Counted from the first letter of the stretch, positions 1 through 9,133 are shown. The stretch is DNA of 64,000 bases from Okibacterium fritillariae (GCF_900167575.1 NZ_FUZP01000001.1:1798001-1862000), one strand, 5' to 3'. Numbers and translations: made by a program. Notes: generated by a model not told the origin, from the sequence alone.

Positions 1-982
1 TCTGGTGCGCGCGCCACGTGTTCTCGACGGGTTCGCCGTCGACCTCTTTCGGGCCCGTCCAGCCTTTCGGCGTGCGCAGGATGATCATGGGCCACGCGGG
101 GCGGTCGGTGTGACCCGCGTCTCGCGCATCCGACCAGATCTGTTCGATGCGGGCGACGGCGGCGTCGAGAGCGCGGGCCATGCGGGCGTGCACGAGCATC
201 GGATCTTCGCCGTCGAAACCGCCCGACACGATGACGGGCTCATAGCCGTAGCCGCGGAACAGTGAGAGAAGCTCGCTCTTGCCGATGCGCGCGAGCAGCG
301 TGGGGTTGGCGATCTTGTAGCCGTTGAGGTTCAGGATGGGCAGCACCGCGCCGTCGTTCTTCGCGTCGATGAGCTTGTTGGCGTGCCAGCTCGTGGCCAG
401 TGGGCCCGTTTCGGCCTCGCCGTCGCCCACGACACACGCCGCGATGAGGCGCGGGTTGTCGAGCACCGCGCCGTAGGCGTGCGACAGCGAATAGCCGAGC
501 TCGCCGCCCTCGTTGATCGAACCCGGGGTTTCGGGCGCCGCGTGCGAGGGGATGCCGCCGGGGAAGCTGAACTGGTGGAACAGCGCCGCGAGGCCCTCGA
601 CGCCCTGGCCGAGGTGGGGGAACCGCTCGCTGTAGGTGCCGTCGAGCCACGTGTTCGCGACCATGGCCGGGCCGCCGTGCCCCGGTCCGCAGATGTAGAG
701 GTACTCGTTGTCGGTGTGCTGGATGACGCGGTTCAGGTGGGCGTAGATGAAGCTCAGGGCGGGGGAGGTGCCCCAGTGGCCGAGCAGGCGCGGCTTGATC
801 TGCTCAGGCGTGAGCGGCTCGGTGAGGAGCGGGTTGCCGAGCAGGTAGATCTGGCCCACCGTGAGGTAATTGGCGGCGCGCCACCAGCGGTCGACGATCT
901 CGAGCTCGGGGGCCGACGGGGTCGACGATGCGGGGGAGGCGAAGGCGGAGGTGCTGGCGGACGAACGTGGGCTGTCGGTCAT
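1..982 (-). CDS. xfp: Phosphoketolase (xylulose-5-phosphate/fructose-6-phosphate), N-terminal part
   Basis: Partial: about 327 N-terminal residues are present and the gene runs off the left edge; full-length family members are near 800. Phosphoketolases are ThDP enzymes that split xylulose-5-P (and often fructose-6-P) with phosphate into acetyl-phosphate and an aldose phosphate. Seen in the translation: an N-terminal stretch with [16 protein letters not shown], the [16 protein letters not shown] block, the [18 protein letters not shown] cofactor-binding region, and near the edge [19 protein letters not shown], all characteristic of the family. The ATG at 982 is followed by a Ser/Ala-rich leader of about 25 residues before homology starts, so translation could begin slightly later. 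It stands alone on the minus strand with a 58-bp gap to the next gene. Identification is strong; substrate preference cannot be judged from this fragment. Confidence 0.93.
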   Translation of the reverse strand, partial: MTDSPRSSASTSAFASPASSTPSAPELEIVDRWWRAANYLTVGQIYLLGNPLLTEPLTPEQIKPRLLGHWGTSPALSFIYAHLNRVIQHTDNEYLYICGPGHGGPAMVANTWLDGTYSERFPHLGQGVEGLAALFHQFSFPGGIPSHAAPETPGSINEGGELGYSLSHAYGAVLDNPRLIAACVVGDGEAETGPLATSWHANKLIDAKNDGAVLPILNLNGYKIANPTLLARIGKSELLSLFRGYGYEPVIVSGGFDGEDPMLVHARMARALDAAVARIEQIWSDARDAGHTDRPAWPMIILRTPKGWTGPKEVDGEPVENTWRAHQ

Positions 983-1040
983 CCTTCGACGCTAGGCGAG
1001 TGGCCGGGCCCCCACAAGGGACTAGCGACGGTGCCTTCGG

Positions 1041-1271
1041 TCACTTCTCCGGGAGCACGGCCTGCGCCAAAACTTCGGGGGTGAGGCCGTCTCGAGCGCC
1101 CAACACCTCCACACCCAGGAGGCGACCGCTCTCATCGAAGTCCAGAACGACCTGCGTCACGCCATTGGGCGTCTCGATGAACCCGACCTGCCGTGCCGCC
1201 TGCCCGGGCGCCACCGCGTCGACGATGCGGATGTATGCGGCATCGGCCTCTGCGTCATAGGAGATCTGCAT
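1041..1271 (-). CDS. DUF2283 family small protein
   Basis: 76 residues. The start MQISYDAEADAAYIRI and the later pattern with GVTQVVLDFDESGRLLGVEVL match DUF2283, a family of small single-domain proteins of about 60-80 residues with no established biochemical role. Length is normal for the family. It lies between the phosphoketolase and a response regulator on the same strand, 50 bp from the regulator's stop codon. It has no signal peptide and no cysteines. No function is proposed. Confidence 0.8.
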   Translation of the reverse strand: MQISYDAEADAAYIRIVDAVAPGQAARQVGFIETPNGVTQVVLDFDESGRLLGVEVLGARDGLTPEVLAQAVLPEK

Positions 1272-1321
1272 CGTCAGCCCTTCGTAACAGTGATGATGTG
1301 GCCGCCCTATTTTATCGAGGA

Positions 1322-2035
1322 CTAGCTGTCGCGGCCGGTTTCTGCCAGGAGGGTGAGGGCTGCCAGGACGCGCGGGTTTTTGGCCGAGTCAGCGGGCACG
1401 CCGAGGATGCTGTAGATGCTCGTCAGGTGGTTCTGCACCGATTTCTCGGCGATTCCGAGCCGGGCGGCGATGCCCTGGTTCGAGAGGCCCTGCGCGAGCA
1501 GCTGCAGCACGGCGTACTGCCGGTCGGTGAGGCGGTGCAGCACCGAGTCGGCGCGCGGCGCCGCGTGGGCCAAGAGTTCGGGGTCGAGCATGGAGTCGCC
1601 GCGCGCCGACGCCTCGATGGCCGCGAACAGCGTATCCGATGTGAGCGCCGACTTCTTCGAGAGGTAGCTCCAGCCACCCCGCATGTCTTCGGGCATCTCG
1701 AGCAGCATGTCCATGAGGTCGTAGGCCGAGAGCAGCACGATGCCGAGCTCGGGGGTCTGACGTTTGAGGCTGACACCGAGGCTGACGCCGTTGCCGTCGG
1801 GCAGCTCGATGTCCATCGTGAGCACGTCGACCGTGCCGGGCAGGAAGAGTTTGCGCGCATGAGCGACCGTGGTCGCACGGCCGACGAGCCGGGTGCGGGG
1901 ATGCTTGTCGATCAGGTCGCCGAGCATGCCGTTGAAGAGAGGCTGATCTTCGACCACGCCGACGCGTAGGGGAGTGACGCCCTCGGATGACCGCGACGTT
2001 CCGCCTGCGCGCGGCGTGCGCTCCGAGATGTCCAT
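1322..2035 (-). CDS. Two-component response regulator, NarL/LuxR type
   Basis: 237 residues from the chosen ATG at 2035; an in-frame extension to 2203 exists but runs through a promoter-like, non-conserved stretch. The N-terminal receiver domain (about residues 23-140) has the acidic pocket D30 and phospho-acceptor D75 in LTMDIELPDG. The C-terminal LuxR-type helix-turn-helix (about 170-232) shows LTDRQYAVLQLLAQG and GIAARLGIAEKSVQNHL. It is divergent from a histidine kinase gene 157 bp away, so the two are probably a cognate pair sharing a regulatory region. The receiver lacks the usual Lys-Pro near its end, having a KK pair (about residues 115-116) in a divergent context. The regulon is unknown. 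Confidence 0.9.
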   Translation of the reverse strand: MDISERTPRAGGTSRSSEGVTPLRVGVVEDQPLFNGMLGDLIDKHPRTRLVGRATTVAHARKLFLPGTVDVLTMDIELPDGNGVSLGVSLKRQTPELGIVLLSAYDLMDMLLEMPEDMRGGWSYLSKKSALTSDTLFAAIEASARGDSMLDPELLAHAAPRADSVLHRLTDRQYAVLQLLAQGLSNQGIAARLGIAEKSVQNHLTSIYSILGVPADSAKNPRVLAALTLLAETGRDS

Positions 2036-2192
2036 GTGACGAGTATGCCCGGTCGGATGCGCGTGGAGGGGGAGGAAACTCTCGGCGCTACGCACCCCAC
2101 AACCGTGTCCGGGGACGAGGTCGACGCGCAGGCCCCCAAAATGGGCACGCCGAATGCTGCCGAAAACGACAATCCTTTGAGAAAATCGAGGG

Positions 2193-3458
2193 GTGGGGAT
2201 CACAAGACCGGCGCGGGGGCTGGCACAGTCGCGTGCCGACGGCGCCGACGGGCTCGATCACGACGACCGCAAAGACCGCATCAGCGACTCACGGTCGTTC
2301 GTCGTCGCCTCGGGCGCCGTCGCCCTGGCCTTCGGCATCGGCACCGCCCTGCAAACCGTCTACATCTTCGCCTGGGTGGCGCCCGGCGGCTCGCGCGGCA
2401 TGCTCTTCGAGCGCATCACCGCGAACGTCGTCGGCATCGGGGGAGCAGTGCTCCTTCTCGGCTTCCTGCTCATGACCCGGTGGGGCCCGTCACTGCACGA
2501 GTGGTGGCGGCCCCGGGTGCTCGCGCTCACGTTCGCCGTGTCGTGCGCGGCCGGGCTGGTGCGGGTGGGGCTGCAGCTGCTGCTCGGGGTGTATCGCTCG
2601 CCGACCATCGACGTCGTGCTCGTCGAATTCGGGGCCTCGGTGGCCACGCTCATGGTGTGCGGCGCCTTCGGTTTCGCTGTCTCGGCCGCCCGCCGCAGGA
2701 CCCGCCACGAAGAACGCGAGCAGACCGCGCAACGGCGGGCCGCCGACCTGGCACTGCAGGCGCTTCAAGGCGAGGAACTGCGCGTAAAAAGCGAGGTCGC
2801 AGAGGGTTTACACGGCACCGTGCAGCAACGCCTCGTGTTCATCGCTGCAAGCCTCGACGAGCTGGCGAAACGAGTGCACGCGGGGGAGCAACTCTCCGAG
2901 AACGACATCCGGTCGGTCGAACGCCGGGTGGATGAATTGCGCGAGCGGGATGTCCGGGCCACGAGTCGCCTGCTCTCGCCGCCGTTGCTCGAGGTGGGCG
3001 TCGCACCCAGCATCCGCGCCATTCTGCAGCGCCTGCCGACGAGCATCATTACCAAGTTCGACGTGTCGCGCGAGTTCCGTGCGCTCGACGATCCCGCCGA
3101 TAACGCCATCGGGCTCTCGCAACGATCGCTGCTCGTGCGGAGTCTCGAGGAGGGCATCACGAATGCTCTGAAGCATGGCGCGGCTGACAGCATCCGTGTG
3201 TCGTTGTCGGTCGTCGACGGCGTCGAGCCAGCCGGAAAACGAATCGTTCTCACCGTCTTCGACAACGGCGTCGGAATCGCTCCGGATCCGTCCATCGACG
3301 GCGGATTGCTGTCGTTGTCCAGGCGCATCCAGGCGTTCCAGGGTGACATGAAGATCGGCCCCGGCAACGAGGGCGGCACGGCATTGCGTGTGTCTCTGCC
3401 GGCACCCGAGCCGTCTCGAAACGAGTCCGAGAAGGACCCCGCTTCCTCTCTTCGATAA
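2193..3458 (+). CDS. Membrane sensor histidine kinase, NarL-partner (HisKA_3) type
   Basis: 421 residues from a GTG start. Four hydrophobic segments at about 37-62, 78-95, 108-132 and 141-164 make a compact membrane sensor with almost no external domain. A coiled linker follows (about 167-200) and then the dimerisation/phospho-acceptor block EGLHGTVQQRLVFIA with H207, typical of kinases paired with LuxR-type regulators. The HATPase domain has an N-box (SLEEGITNALKHG), a D-box (VFDNGVGIAPD) and a C-terminal glycine-rich segment ending EGGTALRVSLP. It is divergent from the response regulator at 1322-2035. The ligand cannot be inferred, since the sensor part is essentially only membrane helices. 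Confidence 0.88.
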   Translation: MGITRPARGLAQSRADGADGLDHDDRKDRISDSRSFVVASGAVALAFGIGTALQTVYIFAWVAPGGSRGMLFERITANVVGIGGAVLLLGFLLMTRWGPSLHEWWRPRVLALTFAVSCAAGLVRVGLQLLLGVYRSPTIDVVLVEFGASVATLMVCGAFGFAVSAARRRTRHEEREQTAQRRAADLALQALQGEELRVKSEVAEGLHGTVQQRLVFIAASLDELAKRVHAGEQLSENDIRSVERRVDELRERDVRATSRLLSPPLLEVGVAPSIRAILQRLPTSIITKFDVSREFRALDDPADNAIGLSQRSLLVRSLEEGITNALKHGAADSIRVSLSVVDGVEPAGKRIVLTVFDNGVGIAPDPSIDGGLLSLSRRIQAFQGDMKIGPGNEGGTALRVSLPAPEPSRNESEKDPASSLR

Positions 3459-3515
3459 AGCGCCGATAATGCACATTATGTCAACAAAGCTGTTCCGGGC
3501 TCCTCTCCTAGCGCA

Positions 3516-3959
3516 TCATCGCGTCGATCTCGATGCCCGCGGGGTCCATTTCCACCACAGCGCGTGGTGCTCGCCTTCTTCGACGCTGAACTGCGTGCCG
3601 CACGCGGTGCACGCGCACTCGTAGGTCGTCGGCCATCCGGAATCGACTCGGCTGAGAATTGTCGCGTGCCCGCGCTCTTCTTCGCGGGCCGGGTTGTAGG
3701 CGAGCAGTCGTGGATAGTCGTCGCACCAGCACCGCCACGTGCGATAGGTCTGCACTTTGTCGAGGGCGTGCGCGAGGGCGTCGCGGTTCGGCCGGATCAT
3801 CCCTCCCAGCTCGATGTCCGCCGTTGCCCGCCGAATGTCGGGGAGCGCCGACCGGAGGGTCTCGAGCATCTCGATATCGCGCGTGCCGATGACCTCCCAC
3901 GAGGCCCGCCACATGCGGTCGGGGTCGCGGGAGAGCAAAGCACTGAGCGTGTCGGTCAC
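3516..3959 (-). CDS. Hypothetical protein with a Cys cluster (possible zinc site)
   Basis: 147 residues; not recognised. The first about 75 residues look helical and soluble. The second half holds C77 and C79 (RCWCDDYPRL) and then C115, C117 and C120 in YECACTACGTQF, a spacing that could bind a metal. It ends in a basic tail (PRASRSTR). Third-position GC and the lack of rare codons support this frame over the overlapping frame on the same strand that would begin at 4149. It lies convergent with the histidine kinase gene (57 bp apart) and has no operon partner. No signal peptide or membrane segment is seen. Confidence 0.62.
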   Translation of the reverse strand: MTDTLSALLSRDPDRMWRASWEVIGTRDIEMLETLRSALPDIRRATADIELGGMIRPNRDALAHALDKVQTYRTWRCWCDDYPRLLAYNPAREEERGHATILSRVDSGWPTTYECACTACGTQFSVEEGEHHALWWKWTPRASRSTR

Positions 3960-4132
3960 CCGGCCAGGCTACCCGGCCCATCGACCACCCTATTCGTCGA
4001 AAAATATCAAGGGCCCCCGGGTGAAGCCGCGGTGGTGAGCGATCAGCGGCAGAATGGATGCATGAGCCGACCTCGTGTTCCTGTGACGCGCTTGCGGCGA
4101 GAAAGCGCCCGCGATCGGTCGGGTGCCCGAGC

Positions 4133-4372
4133 ATGAACGTGCGAGCCACCGTGACAGAACACTCCCCCGTGATCGAGCCGACCTGGGCCCGCGTCGAAGC
4201 CGACTTCTACGTGGGCAGCCGCGCCGGCGAGTTCCTCGGTTACATCGACGGCAAGGGCGGCGGCGCTTTCCGGGCATACGACACCTTCTCTCGTCCCGTC
4301 GGCGAGTTCGACACTGTGCGTGACGCGATGCACGCGGTCCTGGCGGCCACGAGCAACGGTTCAGCGCTGTGA
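4133..4372 (+). CDS. Small hypothetical protein upstream of the BLUF gene
   Basis: 79 residues from the ATG at 4133 (MNVRATVTEHSPVIEP); a longer in-frame start at 4058 would add an unlikely Cys/Arg-rich leader. The body WARVEADFYVGSRAGEFLGYIDG resembles a small beta-rich domain, but I do not recognise a named family. The stop codon overlaps the start of the BLUF gene (GTGATG), so the two are probably translationally coupled. It may be a partner of the photosensor; that is inference from coupling only. Confidence 0.6.
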   Translation: MNVRATVTEHSPVIEPTWARVEADFYVGSRAGEFLGYIDGKGGGAFRAYDTFSRPVGEFDTVRDAMHAVLAATSNGSAL

Positions 4373-4848
4373 TGGCCCCGGAAACGCAGATGGTCACCGA
4401 AACGGACCGCCCGACGGCGCTCCTCTCCGCCGTCTACGCGAGCGTCGCGACCCGCGAGTTCAGCCGCGACCAGCTCGATGATCTGTTGCGCCAGAGTCGG
4501 CGGAACAACGGCGCATCCGATGTAACCGGCATGCTCCTATACCGGGACGGGCGCTTCATCCAGGTTCTCGAGGGCCCCGAGAAAACGGTGCGGGATCTTC
4601 TCGCCGTCATCAAGTCCGACCCCCGCCACGAGAAGGTGCGTGTGCTGCTCGAGGAACACCTCACCGAACGCACCTTCGCCGACTGGACCATGGGGTACGA
4701 ACCCATCCGCGTTCCATCCTCCCCCGTGGCGCCGGGCTTTCGAGATTCGTTCGACGACCTCGAGAGCGACGACGATCCGACGACCACGCGGCGAGCGATC
4801 CGCGAACTGACGCTGTGGTTCCGTGTGCGGGCCGCTTCGGGGTCATAG
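4369..4848 (+). CDS. BLUF-domain blue-light photosensor
   Basis: 159 residues. BLUF domains bind FAD non-covalently and sense blue light through a Tyr-Gln hydrogen-bond switch. All diagnostic residues are visible: Y23 (LLSAVYAS), N46/N47 (SRRNNGASDVTGMLLY), Q65 (GRFIQVLEG) and W106/M108 (FADWTMGYEP). The BLUF fold spans about 17-110; a Pro/Asp-rich tail of about 45 residues follows with no output domain, so this is a short BLUF protein that must signal through a partner. It starts GTG-ATG overlapping the upstream gene's stop and ends 6 bp inside the convergent CopD-CtaG gene. No EAL, GGDEF or HTH domain is encoded next to it. Confidence 0.92.
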   Translation: MMAPETQMVTETDRPTALLSAVYASVATREFSRDQLDDLLRQSRRNNGASDVTGMLLYRDGRFIQVLEGPEKTVRDLLAVIKSDPRHEKVRVLLEEHLTERTFADWTMGYEPIRVPSSPVAPGFRDSFDDLESDDDPTTTRRAIRELTLWFRVRAASGS

Positions 4849-6936
4849 CGAGCGATCCTCACTCGGCGCGCTCTCGCCAGTCACGCTCGCTCCGGGCGCG
4901 TTTACTTCCGGCGCGCTCTCGCCGCGCCCGCCCTCGCCGAGGCGTTGCAGCCGCGAGTTGTAGGCGACGAGTTCCGCGTCTCCGTCCCTCTCCGCGCGAC
5001 GGTCGTAGCGTTTCGCCGACTTCTCGTCGCTCTTCACCCACTGCGCCACCACGACCAGCGCGATCAACACGGTAGGGATCTCCCCCGCGCTCCACGCGAT
5101 GCCACCGCCCACGCCCTGATCGGCGAGAAGCTGAGCGGTCGTCGCTCCCCCGAGCGCCGTCCACCACGCCTCGGCGAGCACGGCCGAGTTGGCCATGACC
5201 GTGAGGCCGAAGAAGGCGTGGAAGGCGAGGGTTGCGAGCAGCACGAGCAGGCGCATGAGATGCGTCGGGCGATTCGGTCCCGGGTCGATGCCGATGAGCA
5301 CCCAGAAGAAGAGGTAGCCCGTCGCCAGGAAGTGCACGGTCATGAAGATGTGACCCTGATGCGCGAACATGGCCCATTCGAACCATCCCGTGTAATAGAA
5401 GACGACGAGGCTGCCCGCGAAGAGCACCGCCGCGACCGCCGGGGTCGAGAGCACCCGCAGATAGCGCGAATGCACCACGATGAGCATCCATTCACGGATG
5501 CCGCGGCCCCCGTCACTGCGCGCTGGCAGTGTGCGCAGCGCCAGCAAGACGGGCCCGCCGAGCACCAGCAGCGGCGGCACCACCATCATGAGCGTCATGT
5601 GCTGCAGCATGTGGGTGCTGAAGTGGACCTGCCCATAGACGGCCGGTCCCCCGCTCGTGGCATAGATGAGCGCGGCGCACCCGGCCACCCACGACACGAT
5701 GCGGCCGAGCGGCCAGCTATCGCCGCGTCGCCGCACACGCAGGGCCGCCCACACGTACCAGCCGGCGCCGACGAGCGCGAGGCCCGCCCACATCCAGTCG
5801 ATATGCCATTCCGTGAACATGCGGAGCGGCGTGACGTCGGGCGGATAGGCGAAACCCAGCAGGCGGTGGCGGATGTCGTCGGCCACGGGTTCCTGCGACA
5901 CGGGCGGCTGGCTGCGCGACAGGGCCACCGACGCGCCCATCGTCACGGCCATGACGACGACCTCGCCCACGGCCAGGCGCACGAATGCCGGTCGGTCGGA
6001 GGGATCGCGCCGCAGACGCGGGATGAGGCGCACGCGATGCCAGGCGCCGGCGAGGCCCAACAGCACCAGTGCCGTCGTCTTGACGATCAGGAGGATGCCG
6101 TAGGGCGTGACGAGGTCGGCCGGCGAGCTGATGCGGAGCGACGCGTTCACGACACCGGAGAAGGCGACCGCGCCGAACGCCCACCCGGCCAGGAGGGAGT
6201 AGCGGGCGACGACAGCCCCCAGTTGAGCGCCGACCTTCTTGCGCAGGAGGATGACGGCCACGAGCCCGCCCGCCCACGCCGTGACGCCGATGAGGTGGAT
6301 GGCGAGGCTGTTGACGGCGTTGCCGTGTTCGTCCGATCCGGCGGCGTGGCCCGACAACGACAATGGCAGGAGCGCGGCGACACACAGGACGGCGGCCGTG
6401 GCCACCCAGGACTGCCGGCGCGCGAGCAGGGCGATCGAGAGGGCGGCGGCCACGCATCCCATCGACACCAGCATGGTCTGGCCGAGCTCGAGCTGGGTGG
6501 CGTAGAAGACGAACGTGGTGGGGAAGGACGGAGCGGTCAGGGGTACACCGATCGAGTTCGCGGCGGTGAAGATGAGCACCGCGATGCCCGCCGCGAGCCA
6601 GACGGCGGCCGACCAGCTGGCCCACCACACGGCCTTGGCCTGAGAGAAGGACAGGAGGCCGGGGACGATTTTCTGACCGGGCAGCCAGAACGTGGCGGCG
6701 AGGAGCAGACCGATGGTCACGGAGGCGGCGGCATCGTGCAGCACGCGCGCGATGGGGAGACCCCAGGTGACCAACTCCCCCGGGTTGGTGAGCAACTGAC
6801 CGCGGCCGAGTTCGCCCGTGAGGGAGAGGCCGAGGAGAGTGGCGGCGACGGCGAGCGGAACCGCGAGCGTGAGGGCGATGGCGGTGAAACTGGGCGGCGT
6901 CGGGTTCCAGGCGGGGTTGTCTCTGTTTTCGGCCAC
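4843..6936 (-). CDS. CopD-CtaG fusion: copper resistance/cytochrome oxidase assembly membrane protein
   Basis: About 697 residues from the GTG at 6936, preceded by AAGGAG nine bases upstream; the open frame extends to 7071 but that part is Arg/Cys-rich and not conserved. The N-terminal half (about 15-345) is a CopD-like multi-helix domain with VTAWAGGLVAVILL and HAAGSDEHGN. The C-terminal half (from about 355) is a caa3_CtaG domain: WHIDWMWAGL, FSTHMLQHMTLMM, and the HIFMTVHFLATGYLFFW region are rich in conserved His, fitting copper binding. The tail is soluble and Lys/Arg-rich. Such fusions are common in actinobacteria and are linked to copper delivery to cytochrome oxidase. A His-rich membrane protein gene sits just upstream on the same strand. 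Confidence 0.87.
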   Translation of the reverse strand: MAENRDNPAWNPTPPSFTAIALTLAVPLAVAATLLGLSLTGELGRGQLLTNPGELVTWGLPIARVLHDAAASVTIGLLLAATFWLPGQKIVPGLLSFSQAKAVWWASWSAAVWLAAGIAVLIFTAANSIGVPLTAPSFPTTFVFYATQLELGQTMLVSMGCVAAALSIALLARRQSWVATAAVLCVAALLPLSLSGHAAGSDEHGNAVNSLAIHLIGVTAWAGGLVAVILLRKKVGAQLGAVVARYSLLAGWAFGAVAFSGVVNASLRISSPADLVTPYGILLIVKTTALVLLGLAGAWHRVRLIPRLRRDPSDRPAFVRLAVGEVVVMAVTMGASVALSRSQPPVSQEPVADDIRHRLLGFAYPPDVTPLRMFTEWHIDWMWAGLALVGAGWYVWAALRVRRRGDSWPLGRIVSWVAGCAALIYATSGGPAVYGQVHFSTHMLQHMTLMMVVPPLLVLGGPVLLALRTLPARSDGGRGIREWMLIVVHSRYLRVLSTPAVAAVLFAGSLVVFYYTGWFEWAMFAHQGHIFMTVHFLATGYLFFWVLIGIDPGPNRPTHLMRLLVLLATLAFHAFFGLTVMANSAVLAEAWWTALGGATTAQLLADQGVGGGIAWSAGEIPTVLIALVVVAQWVKSDEKSAKRYDRRAERDGDAELVAYNSRLQRLGEGGRGESAPEVNAPGASVTGESAPSEDRSL

Positions 6937-7100
6937 GGTCAGTGGCTCCTTCCTGAGCGGCCGGCCGCAGCCGTACCGCTCGATGACCTCGCCGAGGTGA
7001 CGCGTTCTCAGGCGTCGACGACGGCAACACGAAACGCGACACGGGAACGCAGGGGCCGCACGGCGCGGCATCCGGCGTCACCGGCAGCGGGAATCGCTGC

Positions 7101-7778
7101 TCAGGTCGCGAGAGGGAGTGAGGGGAAGGAGAGTGCGGGTGGGCCGCGGTGCGACCGCGTGGCGGGATAGACGCTGAGCGACAGAGGAAGCGACACCGTC
7201 TCGACGATGGTGCGAGCAGCGGCGCTGGATGGAACGGGGATGACGGAGACGACGGGGAGCAGAACGCGCACGAGCGCGACCGCGAGCGTGCGGAGTCGCC
7301 GAACGACCCGCTCGCCTTGATAGACCGCGAGGATCGTGACCACGGCCGCCAGCGCGTGGGCCGCCCACATGGTCGCGTGTTCGTGTGCGTGCGCGGGCGC
7401 CCCAGCAGGGGTACCACCGGGCGGAGTCGCGATCAGAAGCGGGGCGACGGACGACCCCTGGCCGCCGTGCCCCACGTGCCCCGTGTGCCCCGCTCCCCCG
7501 GTTGCCGACGACGCGGACGCGTTGCCCGCGCTCCCGAGAACGAACAGGGCGTGGAACAGCACCTGACTGGCGATCACCGACGCCGACACGCGAATGACCG
7601 AGAGGCGTCGACCGGCCAGGGGAACACACACGGCCGTTGCCAGCACGAGCGGCACGAGGATACCGAGCAACCCGGGCACCTCTCCCCCGCCCGCCACGTG
7701 CGACAGCAACGCCACGAAGGTCGACACGATCGCGGCCAGCGCGCCCCGCAGGGCTCGGGCCGAACGCGTCGAGGTCAT
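7101..7778 (-). CDS. His-rich integral membrane protein (copper-associated context)
   Basis: About 225 residues from the ATG at 7778; an upstream in-frame start at 7871 would add an Arg-rich leader. There are probably four membrane segments: about 12-35, 37-55, 61-80 and 135-155. Between the third and fourth lies a loop with GGAGHTGHVGHGG and then APAHAHEHATMW, i.e. a cluster of histidines suited to binding Cu, Zn or Ni. The C-terminus is soluble. It is followed 164 bp downstream by the CopD-CtaG fusion gene, suggesting a role in copper handling. The family was not identified with certainty. Confidence 0.68.
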   Translation of the reverse strand: MTSTRSARALRGALAAIVSTFVALLSHVAGGGEVPGLLGILVPLVLATAVCVPLAGRRLSVIRVSASVIASQVLFHALFVLGSAGNASASSATGGAGHTGHVGHGGQGSSVAPLLIATPPGGTPAGAPAHAHEHATMWAAHALAAVVTILAVYQGERVVRRLRTLAVALVRVLLPVVSVIPVPSSAAARTIVETVSLPLSLSVYPATRSHRGPPALSFPSLPLAT

Positions 7779-7839
7779 ACAACCATTCTCGCAGGCCCTC
7801 GACAAGTGAGCCGGCCAGGCGGCCGGTCGTTTACGTGCG

Positions 7840-8640
7840 CTAGCGTCCCGCGCTCGCCGACTCGGCCGCAACCTGCGCGGCGTCCCGGGGTTCGCGGCCG
7901 AGCAGCGTGCGCAGGTCGGTGCCCGGTTCGGCCAAGAAACCGTGCCGCACCGACGTGAAGATCGACATCAGCATCGCGGGCTGGAAGGGCTTCAGGCCGG
8001 CAGCATCCAATTCGCGCCGTTTGTCCTGGAGCGAGACGTCGACGAGGTCAACCCCGAGACGGGTCGCGACATCGGTCGCCGATACCGGTTCGCCAACGAG
8101 GTCGTAGGTGCGCCCCGTGTGGCGGTCGGGATGCTCGGCGACAACCGCGGCAGCCTCGGCCAGGTCGGCGCGGGCCACCGCAGCCAAGGCCCCGTCCCCG
8201 AAGGCCGAGGTCAGGCGCGGCCCGTCCCAGCCGAAGAGCGAGCCGAACAGCTCTGCATAGAGGCCGTTGCGCAGGATGGTCCACGACAGCGAGCTCGAGC
8301 GCAGCCGTCGTTCCGTCCACCGATGCGCCAGCGCGAATGCGAGGTGGTCCCCGTCCGACGCCAGGCTCGTGTACACGACATGCCGCACGCCATCCCGTTC
8401 GGCCGCCGCAATCACGGCCCCGTGACGCGCGATGACCACGTCGTCCTCCGCCTCCCCGGCCGAGACGAGAACGAGTGTGTCCACGCCCGCGAACGAGATG
8501 CCCGCGGGATCGTCGAAATCGATGACGGGGCCGCGCGGGGACGGCGAGCGGCTGCTGCCCTGGGCAGCTGTTCCGCGCTCGGAGAGGACGGAGAGGATGG
8601 CGTGGCCGAGCTGGCCGCTGGCGCCGGTGACAAGAATCAC
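7840..8640 (-). CDS. NmrA-like / QorB-type NAD(P)-binding oxidoreductase
   Basis: 266 residues. It begins with the Rossmann motif ILVTGASGQLGHAIL (glycine motif at 6-12) and continues with HVVYTSLASDG and WTILRNGLYAELF, typical of the NmrA-like atypical SDRs that include NAD(P)H:quinone oxidoreductase 2. It lacks the classical YxxxK catalytic pair in register, as usual for this group. It is divergent from an HxlR regulator (79-bp gap), a very common pairing in which the regulator senses a quinone or electrophile and controls the reductase. Precise substrate unknown. Confidence 0.85.
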   Translation of the reverse strand: MILVTGASGQLGHAILSVLSERGTAAQGSSRSPSPRGPVIDFDDPAGISFAGVDTLVLVSAGEAEDDVVIARHGAVIAAAERDGVRHVVYTSLASDGDHLAFALAHRWTERRLRSSSLSWTILRNGLYAELFGSLFGWDGPRLTSAFGDGALAAVARADLAEAAAVVAEHPDRHTGRTYDLVGEPVSATDVATRLGVDLVDVSLQDKRRELDAAGLKPFQPAMLMSIFTSVRHGFLAEPGTDLRTLLGREPRDAAQVAAESASAGR

Positions 8641-8719
8641 GTGAGGACCTTTCGGGGTTCTGATGCCTAACTAAGCTGATTGTGTTCGCCCGTTTCGACC
8701 GCCACAAGGAGGCACTCTC

Positions 8720-9133
8720 GTGTCAGTGACGCACACCGACGTAACCGCCACCCTCGATCCGTGCGGCGCGAGCGACCACCCCGATTGCGGCATCCGAGAC
8801 ATGCTCGACCGCGTCGGCGACACGTGGACGGTCATGGTCGTCGTCGAACTGGGTGCGTCGGAGCGCCGCTTCGGCGAGCTGCAGCGCGCCATCGACGGCA
8901 TCTCGCAACGCATGCTCACGCTCACGCTGCGTCGCCTCGAACGCGACGGGCTCGTGAACCGCACGGTGTTCCCGACGGTCCCCGCCCAGGTGTCCTATGC
9001 GCTGACCGAATCGGGTGCGCGGCTCACCCACCTGATCAAGGCGCTCGCCGACTGGTCGCTGGCCGAGCGCGACGCGATCGCCGCTGCCCGGCAGCACTAC
9101 GACGACGCGCATCCGGGTCACGCCATCCGTTGA
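8720..9133 (+). CDS. HxlR-family winged-helix regulator
   Basis: 137 residues from a GTG with AAGGAGG eight bases upstream. The domain (about 24-118) shows DMLDRVGDTWTVMVV, RRFGELQRAIDGISQRML and TLRRLERDGLVNR, the DNA-binding core of HxlR. C23, just before the domain (HPDCGIRDML), is in the position used for redox or electrophile sensing in several family members. It is divergent from the NmrA-like reductase, its likely target. A hexanucleotide repeat begins 15 bases after the stop codon. Confidence 0.9.
   Translation: MSVTHTDVTATLDPCGASDHPDCGIRDMLDRVGDTWTVMVVVELGASERRFGELQRAIDGISQRMLTLTLRRLERDGLVNRTVFPTVPAQVSYALTESGARLTHLIKALADWSLAERDAIAAARQHYDDAHPGHAIR

Noticed and set aside
2036-2203. 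56-codon N-terminal extension of the response regulator
   Set aside because: It precedes the receiver domain, has no conserved character, and would cover the divergent promoter region with the kinase.
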